In this document: piece after piece, positions 43,150-53,800 of the stretch | Position numbering within the stretch: the first letter of the stretch is position 1 | How the letters are laid out: each line of letters opens with the position of its first letter | Assembly (NCBI GenBank): GCA_008501765.1 | Contig: QQUE01000004.1 | Location: forward strand, 62,001-126,000 | Direction: 5' to 3' | DNA: 64,000 nt | Origin: Calditrichota bacterium | Lineage (GTDB): Bacteria; Zhuqueibacterota; Zhuqueibacteria; Zhuqueibacterales; Geothermadaptataceae | Made by a program: the position numbers and the translations under genes | The notes under the pieces: model-generated | What the model was told of the DNA's origin: nothing | The model's input: only the letters and a program-made list of their open reading frames with translations | Database searches by the model: none

Positions 43150-46100
43150 ATGGTTTTAAAAAAACGACTACTAACTTTCGGTGCTCTTGTGCTCGTATCT
43201 GGCCAAGTCGCCATGGCGGGAGTCACTGGAAAAATTGCTGGGAATGTAACAGATGCGCAAACCGGGGAGGTCTTACCCGGGGTAAACGTTGTCCTTTTGG
43301 GGACTTCGCGGGGAGCAGCGACCGACATCAAAGGAAACTACTCTATTTTAAACATTCCTCCCGGGAGGTACACCTTAAAAGTCACCTATATTGGTTATGC
43401 TGATTACAGCGTGCAAAATGTGTTGGTTAATATCGATCAAACAACCACGATCAATTTCAATCTAAAAGCTGAGGTTATTGAAGGCGAGGAAGTTACAGTC
43501 GTTGCAACTCGGCCGGTGGTTGAAAAAGATGTCTCATCCAGTCAGGCCAATGTCAGTGCTGCACAAATTGACAACATTCCGGCAGCGCGAAGTATAAATG
43601 ATGTTGTTGGTTTGCAAGCAGGTATCGTTACGGGTGAAGATGGTGCAATTATCCGCGGAGGCGGGGCAGACGAGACAGCCTTCGTCGTCGATGGTTTCAC
43701 CCAGCGTGATGAGCGTACGAACCTTCCTTTTACCCAGGTTAGCCTGAGCTCAGTCGATGCTGTGCAGATTCAGACCGGTGGTTTTAATGCTGAATACGGT
43801 AATATCCGGTCAGGATTGATAAATGTTGTAACCAAAGAAGGCGACCGCCACCAATATAGCGGTTCTATTACTTATAACCACACACCGGCTGCACAGAAAA
43901 ATTTCGGCCCTTCTCCCTATGATCCAGACGGTTATTGGCTGCGCCCATACCTCGATGATGACGTCGCCTGGACCGGAACTGAAAATGGTGCCTGGTCCGA
44001 CAATATGCAAGACCAGTATCCGAAATTTAGCGGTGGTTGGGAAGCAATTGCGCTGCAATCGTTGCAAGATGACGACCCAACGAATGATTTGACGCCCGAA
44101 GCCGCTCAACGCGTATTCCTCTACCAGCATCGGCGCACCGGCGATATTGATAAACACGACTTTGACGTCGATTTTGGTTTGGGTGGGCCTGTGCCACTAA
44201 TCTCAGACAAACTCGGAAATCTGCGTTTTTTCATGTCCCACCGTACCGAGCGGGAAATGTATCTCATTCCGTTATCAACTGACCGTTATTTAGATCACAC
44301 CTCCATGCTGAAGCTGACATCAAATATTAAAGATAATATGAAAATTAGCTTCACTGGGCAGATATCAGAAATTACAGGCACAAATGACAATAATGTTGGC
44401 ACCGCGGGTGTTTTCAAAACACCGCTGAGTGTTGCGCGTGTTTTGAGCCAAAGGAGCTACATTAACACGATAATGTACGCGCCGGAATACTTTGCACCCA
44501 CCACAATAAGTCGTTATCTTTATGGTGCGAAATTCTCCCATACGCTTTCTGCGAAAACATTTTATGAGGTCAGCCTGGTTAAAAACGCGACCGAATATGA
44601 TACTTTTCCCAATGACCTGCGCGATACAACAAAAGTTGCCACATTCGCCAATAGTTTTCAGTTGGATGAGCAACCTTACGGATTCCAACCCCTTCCCAGC
44701 GCCGGGATTGATGGAATGCGTATGGGTGTTGGCATGAGTGGTTCACGCGACTCCAGCTATATTGCGACGACAACGGCGCGCTTCGACATAACGAGTCAGG
44801 TCAACCACAATAATATGGTGAAAGCCGGGATTGAATTTGTTTATAACGACCACAAAATCCGTTATGGAGCTGTTGATATAACACTGCCATCTGGCCGTCC
44901 GTCATCAAACTGGGATAAAAATCCCATTCGTTTGAGCGCCTATATTCAGGACAAACTTGAATTTAAGGGAATGATTGCCAATCTCGGATTGCGATTCGAT
45001 TTATCCGATGCACGAGATGAATGGTATGACCTCAGCACTTACGATAGCGATTTTTTTGGCAATTCATACAATCCTGAAAATGATGATCAGTTTGACCGCA
45101 AAGCAACGGAAAAACAATTCAATATCAGTCCAAGGTTGGGAATATCACACCCCATAACCGATAATTCGAAACTCTATTTTAATTACGGCCATTTTCAGTC
45201 AATACCAGTGGCCGAGCGATTGTACACGATTCAGAGAGTCACGGCAGGCGCGGTTAACCGATTTGCCGACCCCAATTTAGAGCTCAGTCGAACAATTGCC
45301 TACGAACTCGGTTATGATCACAATGTTGCAGATAACTATTTATTTCATACTTCGGCGTATTATAAAGATGTGAGCAACCAGCCAAACTGGGTACAATATA
45401 CCAGTTCAGATAATAAATCCATCTACTCAAAATCCTCAAATAATTCGTACGAAGATATTCGCGGATTTGAAGTATCGCTCACGAAACGGACCACTGGCTG
45501 GTTTTCCGGATTTCTGAATTACACATATGAGGTTTCGACGAGTGGTATTTTCGGCACGCAGGAAGTCTTCCAAAATCCGGCTGCACAAAACAATTATAAC
45601 CGCGATCATCCGGAAGACCGCTACCAAACCCGCCCGATTCCACGCCCCTATTTTCGCGGCAACATCACAGTGCAAACACCAGCTGCATTTGGCCCGGTTT
45701 ACAGCAAGATTTATCCATTGGAAAAAATCAAATTGAGTTTGCTTCCGGTGTGGCGTGAGGGAATTTACACGACGTGGACCCGTGGCGCGATAATACCCGG
45801 CGTGCAAAATAATATCCAGTGGCCTGACTATAAAAATGTCGATTTGCGCTTGAGCAAAGACATCAAAGCCAGTCGATTGAACATGCGTATCTACATGGAT
45901 ATCACCAACTTATTCAACACGGAAATGTTTACTTACGACTTTAGTCGTGGCATTGGGCTGGCTTTTTCCCACGGTCAGGATTACCGCGATTATATGGATT
46001 CGCTCCTTTGGCCTGAGGAAATTGGACGGCCAATCGGCTACACCGAATTTGGCGACGATAAAATGGGTGATTTACGGCCGGATAACGTCGAATACGATCC

Positions 46101-46251
46101 GCTCGAATCGAATCCCAACAACGATCCTGAGATCAAAACACGCAACGACCGCAGGCGTGAGACGAAATCCTATATTGATAATCCAAACTTGAAGTGGTTG
46201 TATTATCTCAATCCAAGAGCATTTACTTTTGGCATTAAATTAGACTTTTAA
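43150..46251 (+). CDS. TonB-dependent receptor with carboxypeptidase-regulatory-like N-domain (second cassette)
   Basis: 1033 aa from the ATG at 43150 (TGGAGG 7 nt upstream; signal peptide KKRLLTFGALVLVSGQVAMA). The upstream in-frame ATG at 43096 lacks both. Domain order: CarboxypepD_reg-like (about 25-105, IAGNVTDAQTGEVLPGVNVV), plug (about 125-235, ARSINDVVGLQAGIVTGEDG, AIIRGGGADETAFVVDGF, GGFNAEYGNIRSGLINVVTK) and a large barrel ending in RAFTFGIKLDF. It is clearly related to the receptor at 16295-19051, but longer. Substrate unknown: no sugar-active gene is in this operon. It is the first of five plus-strand genes. Confidence 0.92.
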   Translation: MVLKKRLLTFGALVLVSGQVAMAGVTGKIAGNVTDAQTGEVLPGVNVVLLGTSRGAATDIKGNYSILNIPPGRYTLKVTYIGYADYSVQNVLVNIDQTTTINFNLKAEVIEGEEVTVVATRPVVEKDVSSSQANVSAAQIDNIPAARSINDVVGLQAGIVTGEDGAIIRGGGADETAFVVDGFTQRDERTNLPFTQVSLSSVDAVQIQTGGFNAEYGNIRSGLINVVTKEGDRHQYSGSITYNHTPAAQKNFGPSPYDPDGYWLRPYLDDDVAWTGTENGAWSDNMQDQYPKFSGGWEAIALQSLQDDDPTNDLTPEAAQRVFLYQHRRTGDIDKHDFDVDFGLGGPVPLISDKLGNLRFFMSHRTEREMYLIPLSTDRYLDHTSMLKLTSNIKDNMKISFTGQISEITGTNDNNVGTAGVFKTPLSVARVLSQRSYINTIMYAPEYFAPTTISRYLYGAKFSHTLSAKTFYEVSLVKNATEYDTFPNDLRDTTKVATFANSFQLDEQPYGFQPLPSAGIDGMRMGVGMSGSRDSSYIATTTARFDITSQVNHNNMVKAGIEFVYNDHKIRYGAVDITLPSGRPSSNWDKNPIRLSAYIQDKLEFKGMIANLGLRFDLSDARDEWYDLSTYDSDFFGNSYNPENDDQFDRKATEKQFNISPRLGISHPITDNSKLYFNYGHFQSIPVAERLYTIQRVTAGAVNRFADPNLELSRTIAYELGYDHNVADNYLFHTSAYYKDVSNQPNWVQYTSSDNKSIYSKSSNNSYEDIRGFEVSLTKRTTGWFSGFLNYTYEVSTSGIFGTQEVFQNPAAQNNYNRDHPEDRYQTRPIPRPYFRGNITVQTPAAFGPVYSKIYPLEKIKLSLLPVWREGIYTTWTRGAIIPGVQNNIQWPDYKNVDLRLSKDIKASRLNMRIYMDITNLFNTEMFTYDFSRGIGLAFSHGQDYRDYMDSLLWPEEIGRPIGYTEFGDDKMGDLRPDNVEYDPLESNPNNDPEIKTRNDRRRETKSYIDNPNLKWLYYLNPRAFTFGIKLDF

Positions 46252-46280
46252 ACCTGTAGACTATAAAAACGGGTAAAAAT

Positions 46281-48404
46281 ATGAAAATTAATATGTGCTA
46301 TAAAAAATTACTGTTTACTGCGAGCATTTTGCTCATCCTGTTTCAGTTTGCCGATACGATTCGGGCGCAGGAAGTGATCAATATCAATATTGGGTCACTT
46401 CATAGTTGGTACCGCTCCGATGGCTCTGAAATTGAAGAAGGCGGAACCATCATTGAACAACAGTCCGGCCTCGCCTGGCCGGCTCAATATGCAGACCAGG
46501 ATAATCAGGCAGCGAAAGCGTTTTGGATCGCCACAAAAAATTATACCGATGCGGACCAGTATGGCGGCGTAACCTATCCATTCAAAGTCGTTCATGTCGG
46601 CCCACGAGGCGCCGATCCATTGCGTGAATTTATGCCGATTGAATTCAAATTAATTGGCCGCCATGAGCATCCGCAAGTTTATGTTGATGGTTCTCCGGCA
46701 TCCGACCTTATGTTTATCGAAAACCTGGCAGAAGTTGATCCCGATCTTATCAGCGACCGGATGATTTACAACGAAGTAAACACCTCGGTTGGCGTGACGA
46801 TGATTCGGAAAATCTATGCCTGGGGACAACAGTACCACGATAATTATTTTATCTACGAATATATTTTTAAAAATACCGGCAATGTCGATCCGGATCCTGA
46901 AATTGAGCAGCAGGTCACACTGGAAGATGTTTATTTTTTCTGGCAGTATCGCTATGCCGCCAGCCGGGAAGGCGCGCAATGGACAGATTTAAATTCGCCA
47001 CGCTGGGGAATAAACGAAATGTTGAGCACCCGCGGCGAACCTGTTGAGCCAAATGGCGGCTATCCGGCCTGGCTTAATGGAGTTTCAGCGGCAGATTCCA
47101 TGCGCGTACAGTATGCCTGGATGGGCCGCCACTCAAAAGCAGCGTACGATCTCATCGGATCGCCGGATGTTAAATATGGCAGCGGCCGGCTGGGCTCCCC
47201 GCAATACATGGGAAATATTACCCTGCATGCTGACACAGACGTCAATGATAAAAATGACGATCCATTTCAGCCGACAACAACTTCTTTTGTCGGTTCAGAC
47301 GAACCGGAAACCCGCCCGAACGAACAATTTAATCCTGCACGTATGACCGATGAATATGGTTGGGCTGCTACAGGTCACATGTGGCCCCGTCACGATGACA
47401 TCATCGGTGAAGGTTTTCCGGATATTTATGAAGGCACGCCGGGTGGTTTCTCGAATGCCAGCGGCTACGGCCCTTACACAATGGCCCCGGGAGACAGTGT
47501 GCGCATCGTAATCGCGGAAGGTGTGAATGGAATAAGCCGGGAAAAATGTATCGAGGTCGGCGTAAACTGGCTCGAAGCTTACAACAATCCATCGGAAACA
47601 TTCACCTTTGATTTGCCTGATGGCTCCACTACGAATGATAAAGATGAATATAAAAATGCCTGGGTATTCACCGGCGAAGATTCGCTCTTCAAAACTCTGG
47701 GCCGGGCGCGACGCAATTTTGATCTGAATTATGAAATTGCTGTTCCCCCACCCCCGCCATCCCTGTTTCAAGTAAACTCCGGTGGTGACCGCATTTCCCT
47801 ATCCTGGTCTGACGATGCCGAGTCTGACGCTAATTTTTCCGGGTACCGAATTTACCGCGCTATCGCACGCTACGACACCACTTTTGAAGTGATTTATGAA
47901 TGCGGCACCGGCACCGAAAACACAGAAATCGTTCACGAATATAACGATACATCCGTTGAGCCCACGACAAACTATTACTATTACATCTCCTCGTTTAGCG
48001 ATGGTGGCAATAATAACACGAATGCTAATCCGAGCGGACAACTGGAAAGCAGCATGTTTTGGACGCGAACAACGCAACCGGCTAAACTGCTACGTCCGGC
48101 CGGAGAAAAACTGGCAGACATTCGCGTTGTTCCCAACCCGTTTGACATTCGATCGCGGATTATTCAGTTTCCCGGAGAGCAGGACAAGCTGGAGTTCATC
48201 GATATTCCTGGAATTTGCACGATTCGGATTTATACCGAACGCGGTGATTTAATCCGCACAATTGAGCACACCAACGGCAGTGGTAGCGAAGCCTGGAATT
48301 CTGAAACGGACCACGGGCAAATTGTTGTCAGCGGTGTTTATATCGCGACATTTGAAACACCCGAGGGTGATACAGCCATTCGTAAATTTATTATAATCCG
48401 CTAA
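46281..48404 (+). CDS. Secreted FnIII protein with VVPNP/FlgD-like C-terminus (second cassette)
   Basis: 707 aa; signal peptide ends near DTIRAQ. The N-terminal 480 residues are beta-rich with acidic DP-rich loops and aromatic clusters (HSWYRSDGSEIEEGG). A fibronectin III-like domain lies at about 490-590 (RISLSWSDDAESDANFSGYR, TNYYYYISSFSDGG). The final 100 residues (ADIRVVPNPFD, CTIRIYTERGDLIRTIEH, SGVYIATFETP) parallel the C-terminus of the protein encoded at 12669-16226. It lies 29 bp after the receptor gene and 47 bp before the PorV-like gene, the same order as in the first cassette. Confidence 0.75.
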   Translation: MKINMCYKKLLFTASILLILFQFADTIRAQEVININIGSLHSWYRSDGSEIEEGGTIIEQQSGLAWPAQYADQDNQAAKAFWIATKNYTDADQYGGVTYPFKVVHVGPRGADPLREFMPIEFKLIGRHEHPQVYVDGSPASDLMFIENLAEVDPDLISDRMIYNEVNTSVGVTMIRKIYAWGQQYHDNYFIYEYIFKNTGNVDPDPEIEQQVTLEDVYFFWQYRYAASREGAQWTDLNSPRWGINEMLSTRGEPVEPNGGYPAWLNGVSAADSMRVQYAWMGRHSKAAYDLIGSPDVKYGSGRLGSPQYMGNITLHADTDVNDKNDDPFQPTTTSFVGSDEPETRPNEQFNPARMTDEYGWAATGHMWPRHDDIIGEGFPDIYEGTPGGFSNASGYGPYTMAPGDSVRIVIAEGVNGISREKCIEVGVNWLEAYNNPSETFTFDLPDGSTTNDKDEYKNAWVFTGEDSLFKTLGRARRNFDLNYEIAVPPPPPSLFQVNSGGDRISLSWSDDAESDANFSGYRIYRAIARYDTTFEVIYECGTGTENTEIVHEYNDTSVEPTTNYYYYISSFSDGGNNNTNANPSGQLESSMFWTRTTQPAKLLRPAGEKLADIRVVPNPFDIRSRIIQFPGEQDKLEFIDIPGICTIRIYTERGDLIRTIEHTNGSGSEAWNSETDHGQIVVSGVYIATFETPEGDTAIRKFIIIR

Positions 48405-48451
48405 TACAAGATAATTGTAAAAATTCATCATAATTTGATGGAGTTATCAGA

Positions 48452-49486
48452 ATGAGAAAAAGACTATTAAATATAAAGTTGGTTTTGTTGGTTCTGGGTT
48501 TCGTTGCCCAGCCACTTTTCGCCCAACAAAAACTGGCTCAGACTGGCTTTCAATTTCTTAGTGTGAGCGGAGACGCACGGGCTGTGGCCATGGCGGAAGC
48601 TTTCACGACGATTGAAGGACAATCGGGATCACTTTTCTACAATCCGGCGCTGATGGCGCGGACAGAAAAAATGATCGACGCACAATTCAATTTGACAGAA
48701 TGGATAGCTGATATCAAACACAACTCAGGCTCGTTTTCCTACAATATCAAAGACGGGAGTTGGGGGATTGTCGGCCTCAGCTTTCAATCGGTTGATTACG
48801 GTGAAATCATCGGCACACGCAGAGTTAAAGTCAGCGTTGATGAGCGAGGGTACATCGAAACTGGCAACCTCAGTCCGGCCGCTTACATGTTTGGCCTTGG
48901 ATACGCCTACAGCCTGACCGACCGTTTTGCTGTTGGCGCACAAATCAAAACTGTGCGCCAGGACCTTGGTGACAGCTGGATTCCGTCAGACCCCAAAGAA
49001 ACGGAACCGGATTCAGTCGTTTTAGAACAAACAGACAACAAGATATCCGAGCTGGCTGTTGATTTCGGTACCATCTACCGCACCGGTTTCAAAAGCCTGA
49101 GCTTTGGAATGTCGGTTCGCAATTATTCGAGAGAACTAAAATATGTACGGGAGGGATTTCAACTACCGCTTACTTTTCAGGTTGGAATTTCGATGGATGT
49201 CTTCGATTTTCTCAACCGCGAAAACAGCGACCATGCTCTGCTCGTGGCCGTCGATGCGGCGCACCCACGCTCCTACCCGGAATACATCAATGTCGGTGCG
49301 GAATACAAGTTTCTCAATTCCTTTGCACTGCGCATGGGCTACAAAAGCAACCAGGATGAATATGGATTCTCAACTGGAGTCGGCTTCGAAATTATGGGCG
49401 CTGGCATCGATTTCGCCTACACCCCATTTTTCGATGATTCCCCATTTGATGATGTCACCCGTATCTCGATGCATTTTGACTTTTAA
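48452..49486 (+). CDS. PorV/PorQ-family outer-membrane protein (second cassette)
   Basis: 344 aa; signal peptide ends at QPLFAQQ. The mature start GFQFLSVSGDARAVAMAEAF, then GSLFYNPALMA, is the PorV/PorQ/UPF0164 signature; amphipathic strands continue to the terminal TRISMHFDF with a C-terminal Phe typical of barrels. GGAG lies 10 nt upstream. It is a paralogue of the 11528-12574 product. In this setting it may act as the porin or shuttle for the adjacent tail-bearing proteins. Confidence 0.87.
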   Translation: MRKRLLNIKLVLLVLGFVAQPLFAQQKLAQTGFQFLSVSGDARAVAMAEAFTTIEGQSGSLFYNPALMARTEKMIDAQFNLTEWIADIKHNSGSFSYNIKDGSWGIVGLSFQSVDYGEIIGTRRVKVSVDERGYIETGNLSPAAYMFGLGYAYSLTDRFAVGAQIKTVRQDLGDSWIPSDPKETEPDSVVLEQTDNKISELAVDFGTIYRTGFKSLSFGMSVRNYSRELKYVREGFQLPLTFQVGISMDVFDFLNRENSDHALLVAVDAAHPRSYPEYINVGAEYKFLNSFALRMGYKSNQDEYGFSTGVGFEIMGAGIDFAYTPFFDDSPFDDVTRISMHFDF

Positions 49487-49531
49487 AAAAGTGGCATGAA
49501 ATTGCAGAAATTTGATAATTGGAGAATTCAG

Positions 49532-50737
49532 ATGAAAATAAATAAAAACTTAGCATGGATTAGCGCCCTGCTTTTATCGTTTCTTTTAATGGGTTGCAAT
49601 CAGGATTTGCCTGACAAGCTCTACGATCCGGATGCCGACAAGGGGGCCACTCCCGTGCTCACCAGCATCATTCCGGACGGCAAACCGCTGGCAGGTGTTG
49701 GTAAATTGACCGTGACCGGTGAAAATTTTTCTCCGGTGCCCGAAGAGAATTATTTATACTTCAGCGGGCAAAGAGCCACCATTCTGAGCGCTTCTTCGAC
49801 GCAATTATACGTCATCGCTCCGGATGTTGTCGGCGATTCCATCGTGGTGAAAGCAGCCGTGTTTCGGGTTGAACTATTTAGCAACGAGCTAATTTACGAG
49901 CTCATTCCTGCGGTCATCGAATACGGCAAGATTGAAAATCCCGGCGAAGAAACACAGCAAGGTTATGCACTTGCGGTTGATAATGCCGAAAATGTCTTCG
50001 TGCAAACCGACCTGAAGAAAATCCAAAAAATTGCGCTAAACGGAACGACGACTAATTTTGCGACTACGTCTTATGTTGCAGCAAAAAGTATGAAGTTTGG
50101 ACCAGGCGGTCTGTTGTATGCATCAGCACCCGCTGGACGTGTGCGAAAAATTGTGCAATACGCTGCTGATGGCACTGAATCGCTGTTTGCCACCTTTCCT
50201 GCGACACCGGAAGATTTCGATTTCGATGCTGCGGGCGACATTCTCGCAGCGGTGGATATGGATATTTATCGCATTAAACCCGATAAATCCAAAGCTGTTA
50301 TTGGCAGCTTACCGGCGGTAGTCAAATCTGTCAAATTTTATAACGGCGTGCTCTATTGCCTGCAAAAGGCAGACGGTTCTGGTCAACAAAAAGTATGGAC
50401 CGTTAGCCCGCAGGAAAGCAGTCTTGATAATTTAACAGAAATATTTGACAGCGGCACCTCAGATGTTCTGGCTGGAGCCTCGCTGAATGCAATGGTCGTA
50501 ACGGAAAATGGCGATCTCGTTTTTGGTACAAATCATGTGGATAACGGTATATTCACTGTCAGTGCCAGTGGTGAGGTAGCCAGCTTGTATGCCAGCTTAA
50601 TTGCTGCGGAAATTACCTCGCTATCGTGGGGCAATAGCACTATTCTTTATGCCTTGCGCGACAAAGATGGCACCACGAAAGTTTTGCGTGTGGATATGGA
50701 CACGGTAAAAAGTGCAACTTATGAAGGCAGGCAATAA
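49532..50737 (+). CDS. IPT/TIG-domain lipoprotein with beta-propeller
   Basis: 401 aa from the ATG at 49532 (GGAG 8 nt upstream). Lipobox LLSFLLMGC with the Cys at about 22. Residues about 40-125 are an IPT/TIG immunoglobulin-like domain (PVLTSIIPDGKPLAGVGKLT, VTGENFSP, YLYFSGQRATILSASSTQLY). Residues about 130-401 are NHL/SMP-30-like propeller repeats (GYALAVDNAENVFVQTDL, GPGGLLYASAPAGRVRK, FDFDAAGDILAAVD). Membrane-anchored carbohydrate or ligand-binding lipoproteins often accompany SusC-like receptors; this could play that part, but the ligand is unknown. Confidence 0.8.
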   Translation: MKINKNLAWISALLLSFLLMGCNQDLPDKLYDPDADKGATPVLTSIIPDGKPLAGVGKLTVTGENFSPVPEENYLYFSGQRATILSASSTQLYVIAPDVVGDSIVVKAAVFRVELFSNELIYELIPAVIEYGKIENPGEETQQGYALAVDNAENVFVQTDLKKIQKIALNGTTTNFATTSYVAAKSMKFGPGGLLYASAPAGRVRKIVQYAADGTESLFATFPATPEDFDFDAAGDILAAVDMDIYRIKPDKSKAVIGSLPAVVKSVKFYNGVLYCLQKADGSGQQKVWTVSPQESSLDNLTEIFDSGTSDVLAGASLNAMVVTENGDLVFGTNHVDNGIFTVSASGEVASLYASLIAAEITSLSWGNSTILYALRDKDGTTKVLRVDMDTVKSATYEGRQ

Positions 50738-50881
50738 TTTTAAAGCTATATTTTGTTATAATTATTAATAAATTATAGTTATAATTTTTATAATATCAGC
50801 AGGACAGACCCAGTAGCTTTTTGTGAAAATAATGAAACACCACAAATCATACTAACCCTACACAATTCAAAGGAGGAACCA

Positions 50882-53800
50882 ATGGAATTTGGATTACGAT
50901 TTAAATTCATGGTTTCATTGCTCGTTTTATGTTTTGCTGTACCTGTGCTGGGGCAAAATGCCCAGGTCCAATTTATTAACGCTTCTGCGGATAATGATGT
51001 GGTCACAGAAGGATTACAAATTGTGATCGCAGACACCGACACGACAGCCATCGATTTCCAATCAGCAACGGCCTTTTTGGAAATTGCCATCGGCACCCCA
51101 TCAATTCAGTTGCTCCATGCTGATACGGTGGCGTTTGCCGGAACGCTCAATCTGACAGGTGGAATTGGTGTAACGCGGTACGCTGTTGTTATCAGCGGTG
51201 TTTTACCAGGAAACCTGGGCCAATACGACAATCCCCACACCCGTGAATTGTCTATCGCTACAACACAAGTTCCTGGCATTTTTGAAACGGCCGCCGATGC
51301 CGCAAAATTCGAATTTGTCTTCTTCAATGCTGGTACGGATGCTGGTCTTTTGACTCTGAATGTTGACGGTGTTGCAGCTGTAACTGATGCAGACTTCCGT
51401 GTAGCCTCAGCTTACGCTGCAGTTGATCCCGGCGCCGAAGGCCTGGAACTGACAACCGGCGGCGAATATGTCGCTGCTTTTGCTCCAGATTTTTCTACAT
51501 ACGCAGGCCAAACGGCAGTCGTTGTGGCTAGCGGTTTTATCGATCCAACCAAAAATGCCGGTGGCAAAGGCTTGTTCATGGACGCTTACCTTGTCGATGG
51601 AACGACCGTTTCTATTGAGCGTCTGCCCGATCCTATTGATCCCGGCCCCTGGAAAAACATGGGCGCTGCAAACTGGGAATTCGATTCCGTTTGGGAAGAT
51701 ACTACAGTTGCTGCAACGCACGGTATAGCCGTTGATGCTGATGGTAAAGTCTGGTCTGGCAGTTTCGGTTCTGGTACTGCTGGTATCATTATTCGTCACG
51801 CGGATGGTACAGAAGCCGCTTTTTCACCTTTAGCGACTGTAACAGTCGATGGTGTAGAAACTGACCTGGCTGCCGGTGGTTGCCGTGGAATGGCTGTTGG
51901 AAAAGACGGTCATATTCTTTATGAAAAAGGCGCACTTCTCCTTAAAATTAATTATTTGACAGGCGAAGGTATGGCTTCATGGGAAGGCAGCGGCAGCCTC
52001 GAAAATCCAGGTATTGATAGCGAAGGTTTTATTTATGTTGGTAAAGTGGTAGGCACAAACCCGATTGTTGTACTCAATGGCGAGACATTGGCCGAAGAGC
52101 AGACAATCGAATTACCGGGTGCGCCATCCTTCGGTCGTGGTGTCAATGTTACTCCAGATGGTAAAACCTTGTTCGCCGGTGTACTCGATGACGTTAGCCC
52201 ACTGTACATGTGGACGACAGAAGACTTCGTCACTTATTCCATCACGGACAGCATTTTTGCCAATACCGATGCCGAACGGATTTTCAAAGGTGGGCACCGT
52301 ACAACGATGAACTGGGGACCTGATGGTCGTCTCTGGGTTTCTCAGGATGCCGCTTACAGCCCCGATGATAACAGCAACAATGCACTCGTTGCTTTTGATT
52401 TCGACAAAATGGAATATCAGCGTCTCCTCATGCCTGAAACTCAAGGTGATCTTGGAAATGGGCCACGTAACGTTGCTTTCAGTCCTGATGGCAACACCGC
52501 CTACGCTGCAACCTTCAACTCCGGCGTTATCTGGAAATTCACCAAAGTTGCAGCAACCAATATGCAATTCATTCATGCCTCGGCAGACCAGGATGCCGGT
52601 TCTTTCGATATTTATATGAATGACAATCTGGTTGTTGATGATCTCGGCCGCATGAAAGCTACGGCCTTCATGGAAGTTCCATCTGGCATGGTTAACATCA
52701 AGGTCACACCTGGTGATGATGCCGATTCAACCATAGTGGCAATGGATGCAGAAATTGCAGCCGGTGGCACCTACGTAACCAGCCTGGCTGGCGTTTTGCC
52801 AATAAACGATGGTAAATACGATAATCCATTTTCCCGTGATTTGAACGTCAATATATACAAAACCGATGGAATTCGCGAAGCAGCCTCCGATCCTGCGAAA
52901 TTTGACTTCGTTCTTTTTCACGGAGTAACCGATGGCGAAGCCGTCGATGCAGTTGCCGATAACGTAGTCCTCGCTGGTGGGCTCGACTTTGGTGCCTATT
53001 CCGACTATATTTCGGTCGATCCAGGACAGTACGATATTACTTTAACCGCTCCCGGCGATGCCGCTGACGTAAAAGCGCTGTTTGAAACCGACATGAGTGA
53101 TTATGCCGGTAAGTCTGCTGTCGTTTTTGCGGCTGGATTTGTCGAACCTACCGTTAACGAAGGTGGCGCTTTGCTCGCTCTGTATGCCGCGATGGCCGAT
53201 GGTGAAGTCGTCAAGTGGGATCAGACAATTCAACTTAATCCAGGTCCCTGGAAAAATATGGGTGCTGCAGCCTGGGAATACCATTCTGTTTGGGAAGACA
53301 CAACGGTAGCCGCTGCGCACGGTGTCGCTGTTGATGCGGATGGAAAAGTTTGGTCAGGAAGTTTCGGTTCTGGTGCTGCTGGTATTGTAATTCGTAATGC
53401 CAATGGTACTGAAGAAATTTTCTCACCACTTGCCGCTGTTACTGTGGACGGAGTAGAAATTGATCTTGCTGCTGGTGGTTGCCGTGGGATGGCCGTTGGA
53501 AAAGACGGACATATTCTCTACGAAAAAGGTGCCCAGTTGATCAAAATTAACTACTTGACTGGTGAAGGAATGGCCATGTGGGAAGGTAGTGGCAGCCTGG
53601 AAAATCCTGGTATAGATAGTGAAGGTTTTATCTATGTCGGTAAAGTAGTCGGTACCAATCCAGTTGTTGTGCTCAATGGCGAAACATTAGCCGAAGAGCA
53701 GACAATTGAATTGCCTGGCGCACCTTCATTTGGCCGTGGAGTCAATGTCACTCCCGATGGCAAAACCCTATTCGCCGGTGTGCTCGATGACGTCAGCCCA

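Noticed and set aside
50738-50881. A defined -35/-10 promoter before the DUF4397 gene (TTGTTA and TATAAT)
   Set aside because: The spacing is about 21 bp and the whole stretch is A/T, so matches are expected by chance; only mentioned as possible.
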